NCBI RefSeq assembly: GCF_000280925.3
Contig: NZ_CP012109.1
Span: 744,001 to 808,000 of the forward strand
DNA: 64,000 nucleotides
Direction: 5' to 3'
Origin: Myxococcus hansupus
GTDB taxonomy: Bacteria > Myxococcota > Myxococcia > Myxococcales > Myxococcaceae
In this document: piece after piece, positions 38,611 through 46,492 of the stretch
Numbering within the stretch: the stretch's first letter is position 1
How the letters are laid out: each line of letters starts with the position of its first letter
The notes under the pieces: generated by a model
What the model saw: only the letters and a program-made list of their open reading frames with translations
Database searches by the model: none
Told to the model about the DNA's origin: nothing
Program-made: the position numbers and the translations under genes

Positions 38611-41217
38611 ATGGGCTCCCCTTCGCTCGACCTCACGGGCGACACCGCCGCGCTGCTGCTCCGGAGTACGGGGCTGGTCTTCCTTCCCACGGGACTCCCG
38701 CTGAGCGACGATGCGCAGGCGCGGGAGCAGGCCGTGGACGCGCTGGAGGCGGACCTCGCGGGCGTGGGGTATGTCCTCGCGAGCGACCTGCGGAAGGCGC
38801 TGCTCGCGCTGCCCACCGAGGCCCTGACGGCCTCGGGCCGCTTCCTCTTCGACACCGTGGCGGCGACGGTGGGGAGCAACCGGCCCTTCGTTCCCTTGTT
38901 CCGGAAGTTCCCCGAGAGCGTGCCTCACGACACCCAGCAGTTGTTCGTGCAGCGGGTGCTGGGCTGGTTGTTTCAAGCTCCGGAGCAGCCCTGTCTCCAC
39001 TGCGGTTCGGAAGGCACGGTGCACGCGGTGTCGCCGTGCGCCCATCTGGTCTGCGACCGGTGCTACGACGGGCGTGACTACAGCGCGTGTCCCATCTGCA
39101 ACCGCCGTCTGTCGCCCTCGGAGCCGTTCCTCAAGCCCACGGAGGGCAACATCCGCGGGGGCGTGTATGTCCAGCGCTCCGGCAGGCTGACGCGGTTGTC
39201 CCTGGGCACCGACCCGGAGCCCGTGGCGAGCGACATGGTGCGGCGCCTGGTGTCCCGGTCCTCCGTGCTGCGCCCTGCGGAGGTGACGGCGCTGAAGATG
39301 CTCGTCGCCTCCTTCGGGACGCGCGTGCTGGGCTGGCTCCCACCCCGCATCCCGGTGAAGGAGACCCTGGCGCACGTCATGGGGCTCCTGCTTCGGGATG
39401 CCCGCGCCGCGGGTGACGTGCTGGCGCACGCCGCCACGCATGTGAAGACGGCCACGGACGTGCTCCGGGTGCTCGTCGCGTGGGCGGACGGAAACCCCGA
39501 CCTGTCCGTCAAGGTTCCGTTGAAGAGCCCTCCGCGTCCGGTGCGGCGCGCCGTCTTGCGGATGCTGGAAGGCTTCTCCCTGCTGAACCTCACCGAGGAC
39601 CTCCAGCGCCACCCGGGCCTGTGGAAGGCCCAGGCGAAGCTCCTGCACGTCTTCGAGGAGTGGCAGCGTCACCCGAAGGTCGCGCTCGCGTTCGCCGTGC
39701 TGCGCGAGACGGTGTTGGCGCCGGAGACGCCGTTCGGCGCGGCGGTGCTGGGGCTGGCACAGGAGCATCCGGCGGCCTTCGAGCGGCACGAGGTCGACGG
39801 GGGCGTCCGTCTGTATTTCCGTTCCTGGGCCTCGCAGGTGGAGGCGGCGCTGGAGGCGGGCGACATCCGGGGCGCGCTGCGACTCCTCCGGCAGCGGCCC
39901 GGCGAGTTGCTGCGCCGGTTGGACCATGTGAGCCGGCTGGCGATCGCTCAATCGGGCTTCGCGCCGCTCGAACCGGAGTTGCTCGCGTCGCTCGAGGGCG
40001 TGTTGCCCCGGGCCGCGCCCGCGATGCTGTTCGCCGTGGCGGCGCACCTGCGTCAGCGCCACAAGCCGTTCGCCCGGCGGGTGTTCTTCCCCAAGGGCGA
40101 GGCCACCCACGCCTGGGGCATGGAGGACCGGCGTCCCTTGCTGCCGGGGGACGCCATTGGCCAGCTCGTGGCGCCCCTGGAGCGGGAGCTGCTGCGTCGG
40201 GCGGAGCGCCTGCCGTCCTTTCCCGTGGCGGTGCTCGACGAGGCCCTGGTCGACCTGCTGATGCCCATGTCGGAGAAGACGGCCTCGCGGGCGCTGGTGG
40301 CGGTGCCGCGCGGGAGTCTGCTGCCGCTGCCGGAAGGGCAGTTCCTGCGCTTCTTCGTCCATTGGACGGAGCCGAAGGACACCCGGGTGGACCTGGACTT
40401 GTCGGTGGCGCTCTACGACAAGAATTGGTGGCTGGTGGACCTGTGCGACTTCACGAACCTGCGCCTGGCGGACGACGCCGCGGTGCATTCAGGAGACGTC
40501 ACGTCAGCACCGCCGCCGCAGGGGGGCGCCGAGTTCCTGGATGTCCATGCGGCACGCCTGTTGGCGCGGGGCGTGCGCTACGCCGTTCCGGTGGTGTTCT
40601 CCTTCAACAGCGTCTCGTTCGACCGCATGGAGGACGCTTTCGCGGGCTTCATGGTCCGGGACGAGGAGGGCGGGGCCCACTTCGATGCGCGCACGGTGGA
40701 GCAGCGCTTCGACCTGCAGGGGAGCGCGCAGATTTCGGTGCCGCTCGTCATTGACCTCGCGGAGAAGCAGCTCCGCTGGGTGGATGTGAAGGTCCCTCCC
40801 GAGGATGGCTTCCAAAGCGTGCGCCGCTCACGGGGCGAGCTCGCGCACCTGGGCAAGGACACCCTGGCTTATTTCGGCACCGGTGCCCGGCCCACGCTCT
40901 GGCAGTTGGCCTCGCTCCATGCCGCCGCGCGCAGCCGCACGGTGCAGGTGCGGCGCCGGGATGGCTCGGTGTCCGTGCTGAAGCGGGCCGAGGGCGAGGA
41001 CACGGCCGCCTTCCTGCGCCGGCTGCGGGGCCTCGAGGCGGATGCCACCGCTGCGCACGTCGCGCCCGGCACGGCGCCCGTGTTCTTCGCGGGGATGACG
41101 GACGTCCCTGGGCTCCCCACGGGCAGCGAGGGCTACGCGCTGCGGTTCCTGAACACCTCCGCGGAGGCGGTCACCCGGCTGGGCGCGGGCGACCTGGTGT
41201 CGGCGCTGAAGGGTTGA
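38611..41217 (+). CDS. RING-finger protein with TerD-like domain (MXAN_6230/SCO0854-type family)
   Basis: A large cytoplasmic protein of 868 residues. Cys128, Cys131, Cys143, His145, Cys148, Cys151, Cys160 and Cys163 form a complete C3HC4 RING pattern, rare in bacteria. A helical region of about 400 residues follows. Residues about 570-735 resemble a TerD domain (VDLDLSVALYDKNW, VHSGDV, VVFSFNSVSFDRMEDAFAGF), a calcium-binding fold of tellurite/stress systems. I recall NCBI naming such proteins after MXAN_6230 and SCO0854. Zinc-dependent protein interaction is likely; ubiquitin-ligase activity is not implied. GGAG lies 5 bp before the ATG. Confidence 0.75.
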   Translation: MGSPSLDLTGDTAALLLRSTGLVFLPTGLPLSDDAQAREQAVDALEADLAGVGYVLASDLRKALLALPTEALTASGRFLFDTVAATVGSNRPFVPLFRKFPESVPHDTQQLFVQRVLGWLFQAPEQPCLHCGSEGTVHAVSPCAHLVCDRCYDGRDYSACPICNRRLSPSEPFLKPTEGNIRGGVYVQRSGRLTRLSLGTDPEPVASDMVRRLVSRSSVLRPAEVTALKMLVASFGTRVLGWLPPRIPVKETLAHVMGLLLRDARAAGDVLAHAATHVKTATDVLRVLVAWADGNPDLSVKVPLKSPPRPVRRAVLRMLEGFSLLNLTEDLQRHPGLWKAQAKLLHVFEEWQRHPKVALAFAVLRETVLAPETPFGAAVLGLAQEHPAAFERHEVDGGVRLYFRSWASQVEAALEAGDIRGALRLLRQRPGELLRRLDHVSRLAIAQSGFAPLEPELLASLEGVLPRAAPAMLFAVAAHLRQRHKPFARRVFFPKGEATHAWGMEDRRPLLPGDAIGQLVAPLERELLRRAERLPSFPVAVLDEALVDLLMPMSEKTASRALVAVPRGSLLPLPEGQFLRFFVHWTEPKDTRVDLDLSVALYDKNWWLVDLCDFTNLRLADDAAVHSGDVTSAPPPQGGAEFLDVHAARLLARGVRYAVPVVFSFNSVSFDRMEDAFAGFMVRDEEGGAHFDARTVEQRFDLQGSAQISVPLVIDLAEKQLRWVDVKVPPEDGFQSVRRSRGELAHLGKDTLAYFGTGARPTLWQLASLHAAARSRTVQVRRRDGSVSVLKRAEGEDTAAFLRRLRGLEADATAAHVAPGTAPVFFAGMTDVPGLPTGSEGYALRFLNTSAEAVTRLGAGDLVSALKG

Positions 41218-41245
41218 GCGGCTGCTTCGGCGATACGTCCCGAGG

Positions 41246-41614
41246 TCAGGCCACCGGCTCTTGGCAAACCGCTTCGATGTTGTGCCCGTCTGGACCGATG
41301 ACGAACGCCGCATAGTAGTTCGCGTGGTACCTCGGGCGCAGCCCGGGCGCTCCGTTGTCCTTGCCGCCCGCTTCCAGCGCCGCGCGATGGAATGCATCGA
41401 CCTGTTCGCGATTCTCGGCCATGAACGCCAGGTGCAGATGCGCTGGCTTCTCCTGGGTCGGAATGAGAATCAAGGAAGGGACACCCTTCCCGGCAAGTTC
41501 GATACCCTCGGCCGCCTCCATGTGGATGGTGACGCCGAGCGGTTCGAGCGCCTTGAGGAAGAAAGCCCTGCTGGCCGCAAAGTCGCTGACGCCGAATTTG
41601 ACGTGGTCGAACAT
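41246..41614 (-). CDS. VOC-family (glyoxalase-like) protein
   Basis: 122 residues of the VOC fold: MFDHVKFGVSDFAASRAFF at the start and YAAFVIGPDGHNIEAVCQ with the second-half metal-site Glu at the end. HLHLAF supplies a central His. Members include fosfomycin- and bleomycin-type resistance proteins and glyoxalases; the substrate is unknown. CAGGAG precedes the ATG. It is divergent from the glutathione S-transferase gene, and both may act on reactive small molecules. Confidence 0.85.
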   Translation of the reverse strand: MFDHVKFGVSDFAASRAFFLKALEPLGVTIHMEAAEGIELAGKGVPSLILIPTQEKPAHLHLAFMAENREQVDAFHRAALEAGGKDNGAPGLRPRYHANYYAAFVIGPDGHNIEAVCQEPVA

Positions 41615-41746
41615 GGTTTCTCCTGATGTGAAGGGGGGCGCGTGAAGCGCACCTGCTGAAGCAGTCGCCTGGAAGGTTGCCAGGAGGACGCCGTTCTCAA
41701 CATCCACGATGCGTGAACGGGCGACATCGCCCACCGGAGATGCCCA

Positions 41747-42385
41747 ATGGCCGACTGTGTCCTCTACACCTTCGATTGGGTTCCCGAGCTGCCTCGGGGC
41801 TTCGTGCGGGACCTGCGTGTGCGTTGGGCGCTGGAAGAGGCGGGGCTGCCCTACCGGGTGCAGGGCGTCCCGTTCAAGAACCGCGGCGACCCGCACTTAG
41901 CGCACCAGCCGTTCGGTCAGGTGCCCTGGCTGACCGACGGGGACATCTCGATGTTCGAAAGCGGTGCAATCCTGTTGCACCTGGGGGAGCGGAGCCAGAC
42001 GCTGATGCCCTCCGACCCTCGTGGCCGGGCGGAGACCCAGCAGTGGCTGTTCGCGGCGCTGAACTCCGTCGAAATGCCGAGCTTGCCGTGGGCGCTGTTC
42101 AAGTTCGCCGGTGATGAGACCGACACGCCGGGACGTCGCCACCTGGAGAAGTTCCTCGCGTTGCGGCTGGGGCACATGGAGACGGTGCTGGCCTCGCGTG
42201 AATGGCTGGCCGGCCCCTTCACCATCGCGGACATCGCCATGGCCGACGTGCTTCGCCTCGTCGACCGTTTCGACGGGCTGGCGGCGTATCCGTCCTGTCG
42301 TGCCTACGTCGCCCGCGCCACGGGGCGGCCAGCGTTTCAGAAAGCGCACGCGGACCAGATGGCGCATTTCGCCGCGGCGGACTGA
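41747..42385 (+). CDS. Glutathione S-transferase family protein
   Basis: A 212-residue cytosolic GST. The thioredoxin-like N-domain has VRWALEEAGLPYRVQGVPF, FGQVPWLTDGD (cis-Pro and the glutathione-binding loop) and MFESGAILLHLGE (the ES motif that holds the gamma-glutamyl group). The helical C-domain has GPFTIADIAMADVL (the conserved N-capping box). Conjugation or peroxidase activity on electrophiles is expected. GGAG lies 7 bp before the ATG. Confidence 0.9.
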   Translation: MADCVLYTFDWVPELPRGFVRDLRVRWALEEAGLPYRVQGVPFKNRGDPHLAHQPFGQVPWLTDGDISMFESGAILLHLGERSQTLMPSDPRGRAETQQWLFAALNSVEMPSLPWALFKFAGDETDTPGRRHLEKFLALRLGHMETVLASREWLAGPFTIADIAMADVLRLVDRFDGLAAYPSCRAYVARATGRPAFQKAHADQMAHFAAAD

Positions 42386-42428
42386 GCCGCTTCTCACCTG
42401 CGCCGTCAAATCCGGACGGGCTCAGGCG

Positions 42429-42890
42429 TCAGGGGGCCTGCGTGGCGTGCACGATTTGCTTCTCGCCCGGGCTCACCGTGAACATGGCGTCATCCTGGCC
42501 GAAGCGGCGCTGCTTCATGTTCGAGAAGTCGCCCTGGTGGCGGGGGAAGCTGAGGTCCAGCACCACGTCGCCTCCCTTCACGAAGACGAGCAGGCACTCC
42601 GTGTCGTAGACCTCCCGGGCGCCGGACCAGTCCATGCCCAGCCTGTCCTTGATCAGCTCTTCACCGATGTAGGGCGTGAAGACGTGGAACGTGTCCCATT
42701 CGAAGTCCGTCAGCTCCGCCAGGTGGAAGGTGCCGCCCGCCGCCGACACGGCGCTCACGCGCTGCACCAGCTTCGCCGTGAGGGCCTCACGCGCCTTGCT
42801 CTTGCCGCAGCCGAACAGCCCCACGCTCCAGGTGAGCAGCACCGCCGCCGCAATCGCTACCGTGCCTCCGGGTATCCCTTGTCTGTGCAT
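42429..42890 (-). CDS. Hypothetical lipoprotein
   Basis: 153 residues with a lipoprotein-type signal (TWSVGLFGC-GKSK) and an alpha/beta domain containing FHLAELTDFEWDTFHVFTPY and CLLVFVKGGDVVLDLSFPR. I recognise no family beyond this general pattern of small myxobacterial lipoproteins. It is the last of three leftward genes behind the cytochrome-like lipoprotein and may be a late member of that unit. Confidence 0.6.
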   Translation of the reverse strand: MHRQGIPGGTVAIAAAVLLTWSVGLFGCGKSKAREALTAKLVQRVSAVSAAGGTFHLAELTDFEWDTFHVFTPYIGEELIKDRLGMDWSGAREVYDTECLLVFVKGGDVVLDLSFPRHQGDFSNMKQRRFGQDDAMFTVSPGEKQIVHATQAP

Positions 42891-42916
42891 GGGCGTCAGT
42901 CTACCTGTTCGTCTGG

Positions 42917-43384
42917 CTAGAAACCCCGAATCAGGGGACGGCCCACGGACATCGCGGGCCAGGGGATGGCGAAGGCGATGAGCAGCGCGGCGATGAGCAG
43001 CCCGATGGCCCAGGTGCGATGCCGCTGCTGGGCCGGGCCGTCCCGCCTGGACATCGCGGAGGCCGCGTGGGCGGCCGTGAGGGCCAGGAGCATCATCAAC
43101 GGGTGGTCCAGTCCGAAGAAGCGCAGTTGGCTGATGCCCATGTTCATCCGGAATGCCTCGAAGCTGCGAGGCGTGAGCGGGCTGAGCGCGAAGTAGAGCG
43201 TCATCCCGAGCAGCATCTGCAGGTCGAAGGCGGAGACGAAGGCGACCTGGACGCGGCGGTCCACGGCCGTCCATTCCCGGCCGCGCATCCAGCCCCACAG
43301 CGACTTCCCGAGCGCGAACGCGCCCAGCACCACCACGCCCCAGCGCAGCCAGGAGTGGAGGAGGAGGACCACGGAGTACAGCAT
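42917..43384 (-). CDS. Four-helix membrane protein, possibly heme-binding
   Basis: 155 residues with four hydrophobic helices. Histidines sit inside or at helix ends (LLHSWLRW near 9, FFGLDHPLMM, LTAAHAAS), an arrangement seen in b-type cytochrome-like membrane proteins, though I cannot prove heme binding. It starts 4 bp after the cytochrome-c lipoprotein stop, so the two are surely one operon and may form an electron-transfer pair. Confidence 0.6.
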   Translation of the reverse strand: MLYSVVLLLHSWLRWGVVVLGAFALGKSLWGWMRGREWTAVDRRVQVAFVSAFDLQMLLGMTLYFALSPLTPRSFEAFRMNMGISQLRFFGLDHPLMMLLALTAAHAASAMSRRDGPAQQRHRTWAIGLLIAALLIAFAIPWPAMSVGRPLIRGF

Positions 43385-43388
43385 GTCG

Positions 43389-44441
43389 TTATCCGCCCTT
43401 CTTGGCCGCCGGCATGGACTCAATCCACCGCTGGATGAGCGCCCGGCCGTGCTCATCCACCACCCGTGTCCCCAGCGGCGGCATCTGAATGGCGCCGCCC
43501 CGTTGGCTCATGCGGTGGAGCACGGAGCTGCGCGCCACGTCACCCGGGGCCACGCGCTGCGAGGTGTCACCGAACAGGCCGGACGTCTGGAAGAACGCCT
43601 TCACATCCACCGACGTACGCCACGTGTCCGTGGCCTGCACCGTGCCGAGCTCGGCGGCCTCCAGGCGCACGTGCAGCCCGGAGCTGCTGCCCAGCGCCAT
43701 GCGGTTGGCGCTGTGGCACGACACGCCGCAGTTCATGTGCAGGTAGCCCAGCGCGGCTTGCTCCACGGGCGTGCCGGGAATCTTCGGGACGTCCTTGGGC
43801 GGATGGCTCAGCAGCCCTTCTTCCACCAGCTTGGACAGCGTGAGGCCGCGCGCGCCCTCGTGGGCCAGGGCCACGGCCTCGAAGCCGAGCACCTCGTCCG
43901 CGCGCCCGCGGTGGCAGGACTGGCAGTCTACCTGGCTGGGGATTTCGTATTCCTCCGTGCCGGGCACGTTCTTCTCGCCGCCCGTCAATTCGAGCGCGGT
44001 CTTCTGGTCCTCGCTCCAGCGGTAGGTGGTGCGCAGCCAGCTTCCGTCGGGGCGCTTCCAGAGGAAGCGCGTCTCGATGCGCCGCCCCTTCCAGCGGAAC
44101 TCCTTCCAGAGCTTGGTGCCCACGGGAAAGCGCCACTCGTCGGCGTTCGACGTGTCCACCTTCGTGCCCGGGGGCAGGTGGATGAAGCGCACCTTGTCCA
44201 ACCCGTCGCTCCAGAGCTGGAGGCCGGGCTCGTAGGGGCGTACGTCGGTGGGAATCTTCTTGTCCGCCCAGCCGGTGCCCCCCTCGCCGTAGAGCCCCGT
44301 GCAGGCCAGGTGTTGGAGCTCCTGGCACCGGATGCCACCGTTCTCCTCCTTCCACCCACCTTCGGCGGGCGCCCGGGTGCAGCCTCCGGCGGATGCCACG
44401 GTGATGCTGAGCAGCAGCGCACTCCAGCGGGGAGCGGACAT
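43389..44441 (-). CDS. Cytochrome c-like lipoprotein with two heme-type motifs
   Basis: A 350-residue periplasmic lipoprotein (VASAGGC-TRAP). It has one standard heme motif CQSCH (near 171) and a second, CGVSCH (near 235), which is CX3CH rather than CX2CH, a spacing known but uncommon. Axial Met candidates lie downstream (QMPPLGTRV near the end is a classic c-type Met loop). It probably moves electrons outside the inner membrane. GGAGG precedes the ATG at 44441. A RegA-box-like repeat lies just upstream. Confidence 0.75.
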   Translation of the reverse strand: MSAPRWSALLLSITVASAGGCTRAPAEGGWKEENGGIRCQELQHLACTGLYGEGGTGWADKKIPTDVRPYEPGLQLWSDGLDKVRFIHLPPGTKVDTSNADEWRFPVGTKLWKEFRWKGRRIETRFLWKRPDGSWLRTTYRWSEDQKTALELTGGEKNVPGTEEYEIPSQVDCQSCHRGRADEVLGFEAVALAHEGARGLTLSKLVEEGLLSHPPKDVPKIPGTPVEQAALGYLHMNCGVSCHSANRMALGSSSGLHVRLEAAELGTVQATDTWRTSVDVKAFFQTSGLFGDTSQRVAPGDVARSSVLHRMSQRGGAIQMPPLGTRVVDEHGRALIQRWIESMPAAKKGG

Positions 44442-44488
44442 CGAACCTCCTGACACGGCCTACCCTAACGGTTCAGGGCCGGCGCTTC

Positions 44489-44507
44489 GTGCGTCTTGCT
44501 GACGCAC
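44489..44507. promoter_or_regulatory. TGCGTC-N5-GACGCA inverted repeat upstream of the cytochrome operon
   Basis: GTGCGTC-TTGCT-GACGCAC is a perfect 7+7 repeat in the short gap between the RegA-like gene and the cytochrome-like lipoprotein gene, about 50 bp before the ATG. The core with 5-bp spacing is the same as at 46476-46492. It resembles the GCG(A/G)C...G(T/C)CGC boxes bound by RegA/PrrA proteins. Confidence 0.55.
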
Positions 44508-44517
44508 CCCGCGCCAC

Positions 44518-45072
44518 TCATTTGGGAACGGGATACTTGGCCAGCTTGCGTTGCAGGCTCCGCCGCTGGATGCGCAGCAGCCGGGCGGCCTGGGAGATGT
44601 TGCCGCCGCAGTCGGCGAGCACGCGTTGGATGTGCTCCCACTCCGCGCGCGCCAGGGAGGGCACTTCGTGGGTGAGCGCGGCCTCCTGGCCCGAGGGCAG
44701 GGTGGCGCCCGCGAAGGCGAGCAGGATGTCATCCACGTCCGCGGGCTTGGCCAGGTAGTGCGTGGCGCCGCGCCGCACCGCCTCCACGGCCGTGGCGATG
44801 CTGCCGTAGCCCGTCAGCACGACGATGATGGTGTTCGCGTCCAGCGCCTTCAGCTCGCGCACCACTTCCAGGCCGGAGCCATCCGGAAGCCGGAGGTCCA
44901 CGACGGCGTGACTCGGACGAAAGGCACGGGCGGCCTCGTGTGCTTCCTCCGCGCTGGCGGCGCCCTGGGCATCGAAGCCATGCCGCACGAAGGCACGCAC
45001 CAGCCGCTCGCGGAAGCGCGCGTCGTCGTCGGTGACGAGCACCCGGAGTGGCGGCGTCTCACCCGGTGGCAT
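44518..45072 (-). CDS. regA: RegA/PrrA-type response regulator
   Basis: A 184-residue regulator with a receiver domain (VLVTDDDARFRERL acidic pocket; phosphorylated Asp in VVDLRLPDGSG; LTGYGS and LAKPADVDD as switch Thr and Lys) and a short Fis-type helix-turn-helix (GGNISQAARLLRIQRRSLQRKL), the RegA/PrrA plan. In proteobacteria this protein controls respiration, photosynthesis and CO2 fixation genes according to redox state. Its start overlaps the kinase stop by 14 bp, so the two are co-translated. GGGAGA lies 6 bp before the ATG. Confidence 0.88.
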   Translation of the reverse strand: MPPGETPPLRVLVTDDDARFRERLVRAFVRHGFDAQGAASAEEAHEAARAFRPSHAVVDLRLPDGSGLEVVRELKALDANTIIVVLTGYGSIATAVEAVRRGATHYLAKPADVDDILLAFAGATLPSGQEAALTHEVPSLARAEWEHIQRVLADCGGNISQAARLLRIQRRSLQRKLAKYPVPK

Positions 45073-46441
45073 CGGCGGTCTCCCGTCGCAGCGGCAACTC
45101 CAGCAGCACACGCGTGCCCCGGCCTTCCTCGGAGTCGAGCTCCAGGCGGCCCCCGCACAGCTCGGCGTAGGTCTGCGCGAGGAACAAGCCCAGTCCCATG
45201 CCCTGGCCCGCGGGCTTGGTGGTGAAGAAGGGTTCTCCCAGGCGGGGCATCAACGCGTGGGGGATGCCGGTGCCCCGGTCCTCCACGACGAAGCGCAAGC
45301 GGTCCGCCTCGTGGTGGGCGGACACGACGACGGGCGTCTGCGTTGCCTCGCTGGCGTGCAGTCCGTTGCGCACGAGGTTCGTCAGCACCTGCACCAATCC
45401 GCGCACGGGGCACCAGATGGCGATGTCGGGCCCGGGCTCGAGCCGGAGCCGGGCCTGCTCCGCCGCGCCGAGCTGTTCCCGGAGCCGTTCGAGGATGGCG
45501 CCGGGCGTCGTCTTCTCGGGCACCTCGCCCAGCGTCTGGCCCGAGCGGGCGCTCATGCGTTCGAGGATGTCCCGGCAGCGCTCGACCTCGTCCCGGATGA
45601 GGCGGGCGTCTTCCAGGGCCTCGTGGGGCGCGTCGAGGATGAGGCTGTCCAGCTCGTTGGCCGCGATGGCGATGGTTCCCAGCGGCGTGCCCAGCTCATG
45701 CGCCGCGCCCGCCGCCAGCGTGGACAGCGATGCGAGCTTCTCCGCGCGCGCCGCCAACCGCTGCGTCCGCGCCAACGCGGCTTGCCGGTCGCGCAGCGCG
45801 GAGGCCACCCGCGCGACGACGAAGGCGATGATGAGCGCGGTGAGCGTGAAGGCGACCCACATGCCCACGACATGGAGCGACCCCAGGCCGTGGTGGCCCG
45901 GCTGATTCACCGTGTCCGGCAGGGGGACATGAAAGGCGAAGAGGCTGGTGGAGCCCATCACGGACATGAGCGCGATGAGCACCGTCCAGCGCGTCCCCAG
46001 CACGATGGCGGCCAGCGTCACGTGGACCAAGTACAACATGCCAAAGGGATTGGCCGGCCCACCCGACAGCGCGAGCAAGCCGGTGAGCAGCGCGGTGTCG
46101 AACGCGAGCACGGCGCCGAGCACCCCGGGTTGGACGGACGGCGACCGCCGCAGCCAGAGCGCGAGCATCAGGTTGGACACCGCCGTCGTCGCCACCAACG
46201 CGAGCAGCGGCGCCACCGGCAGTTCCAGCTCCAGGCCACGGACCGCGACGGCCACCGTTACGGCCTGCCCGGCGACGGCATGCCAGCGCAGGCGGACGAA
46301 CCAGCCGAGCGCGATGGCGCTGGAGGACAGCCGCGCCACCATGTCGTCGGGCGTGCGGCGGAACGCAGCGGCGGGCTGTCGCGGGGGCGCGGCCAGCGCG
46401 TCGCTCAACGGCGCTCCTGCGTGGGTCGGCGCGGGGGACAC
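45059..46441 (-). CDS. regB: RegB/PrrB-type redox sensor histidine kinase
   Basis: An inner-membrane kinase of 460 residues with about six helices. GGPANPF (127-133) matches the conserved GGxxNPF quinone-binding loop of RegB. The H box AAHELGTPLGT (His248) is followed 41 residues later by a Cys in VERCRDIL (289), the same spacing as the redox-active Cys of Rhodobacter RegB. N and G boxes (LVRNGLHASE, GMGLGLFLAQTYAE) are intact. I take the GTG at 46441, preceded by GAGGAT, as start; an upstream TTG at 46483 overlaps the AraC stop but has no ribosome site. Confidence 0.88.
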   Translation of the reverse strand: MSPAPTHAGAPLSDALAAPPRQPAAAFRRTPDDMVARLSSSAIALGWFVRLRWHAVAGQAVTVAVAVRGLELELPVAPLLALVATTAVSNLMLALWLRRSPSVQPGVLGAVLAFDTALLTGLLALSGGPANPFGMLYLVHVTLAAIVLGTRWTVLIALMSVMGSTSLFAFHVPLPDTVNQPGHHGLGSLHVVGMWVAFTLTALIIAFVVARVASALRDRQAALARTQRLAARAEKLASLSTLAAGAAHELGTPLGTIAIAANELDSLILDAPHEALEDARLIRDEVERCRDILERMSARSGQTLGEVPEKTTPGAILERLREQLGAAEQARLRLEPGPDIAIWCPVRGLVQVLTNLVRNGLHASEATQTPVVVSAHHEADRLRFVVEDRGTGIPHALMPRLGEPFFTTKPAGQGMGLGLFLAQTYAELCGGRLELDSEEGRGTRVLLELPLRRETADATG

Positions 46442-46475
46442 CGCATCCTCATATCCCGGAGGTGCGGTGGGGGTG

Positions 46476-46492
46476 TGCGTCAAGTTGACGCA
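46476..46492. promoter_or_regulatory. Perfect 17-bp palindrome with TGCGTC-N5-GACGCA core upstream of regB
   Basis: TGCGTCAA-G-TTGACGCA overlaps the 3' end of the AraC gene, about 35 bp before the regB start. It is the second copy of the motif found at the cytochrome operon, pointing to autoregulation by the response regulator. Confidence 0.55.
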
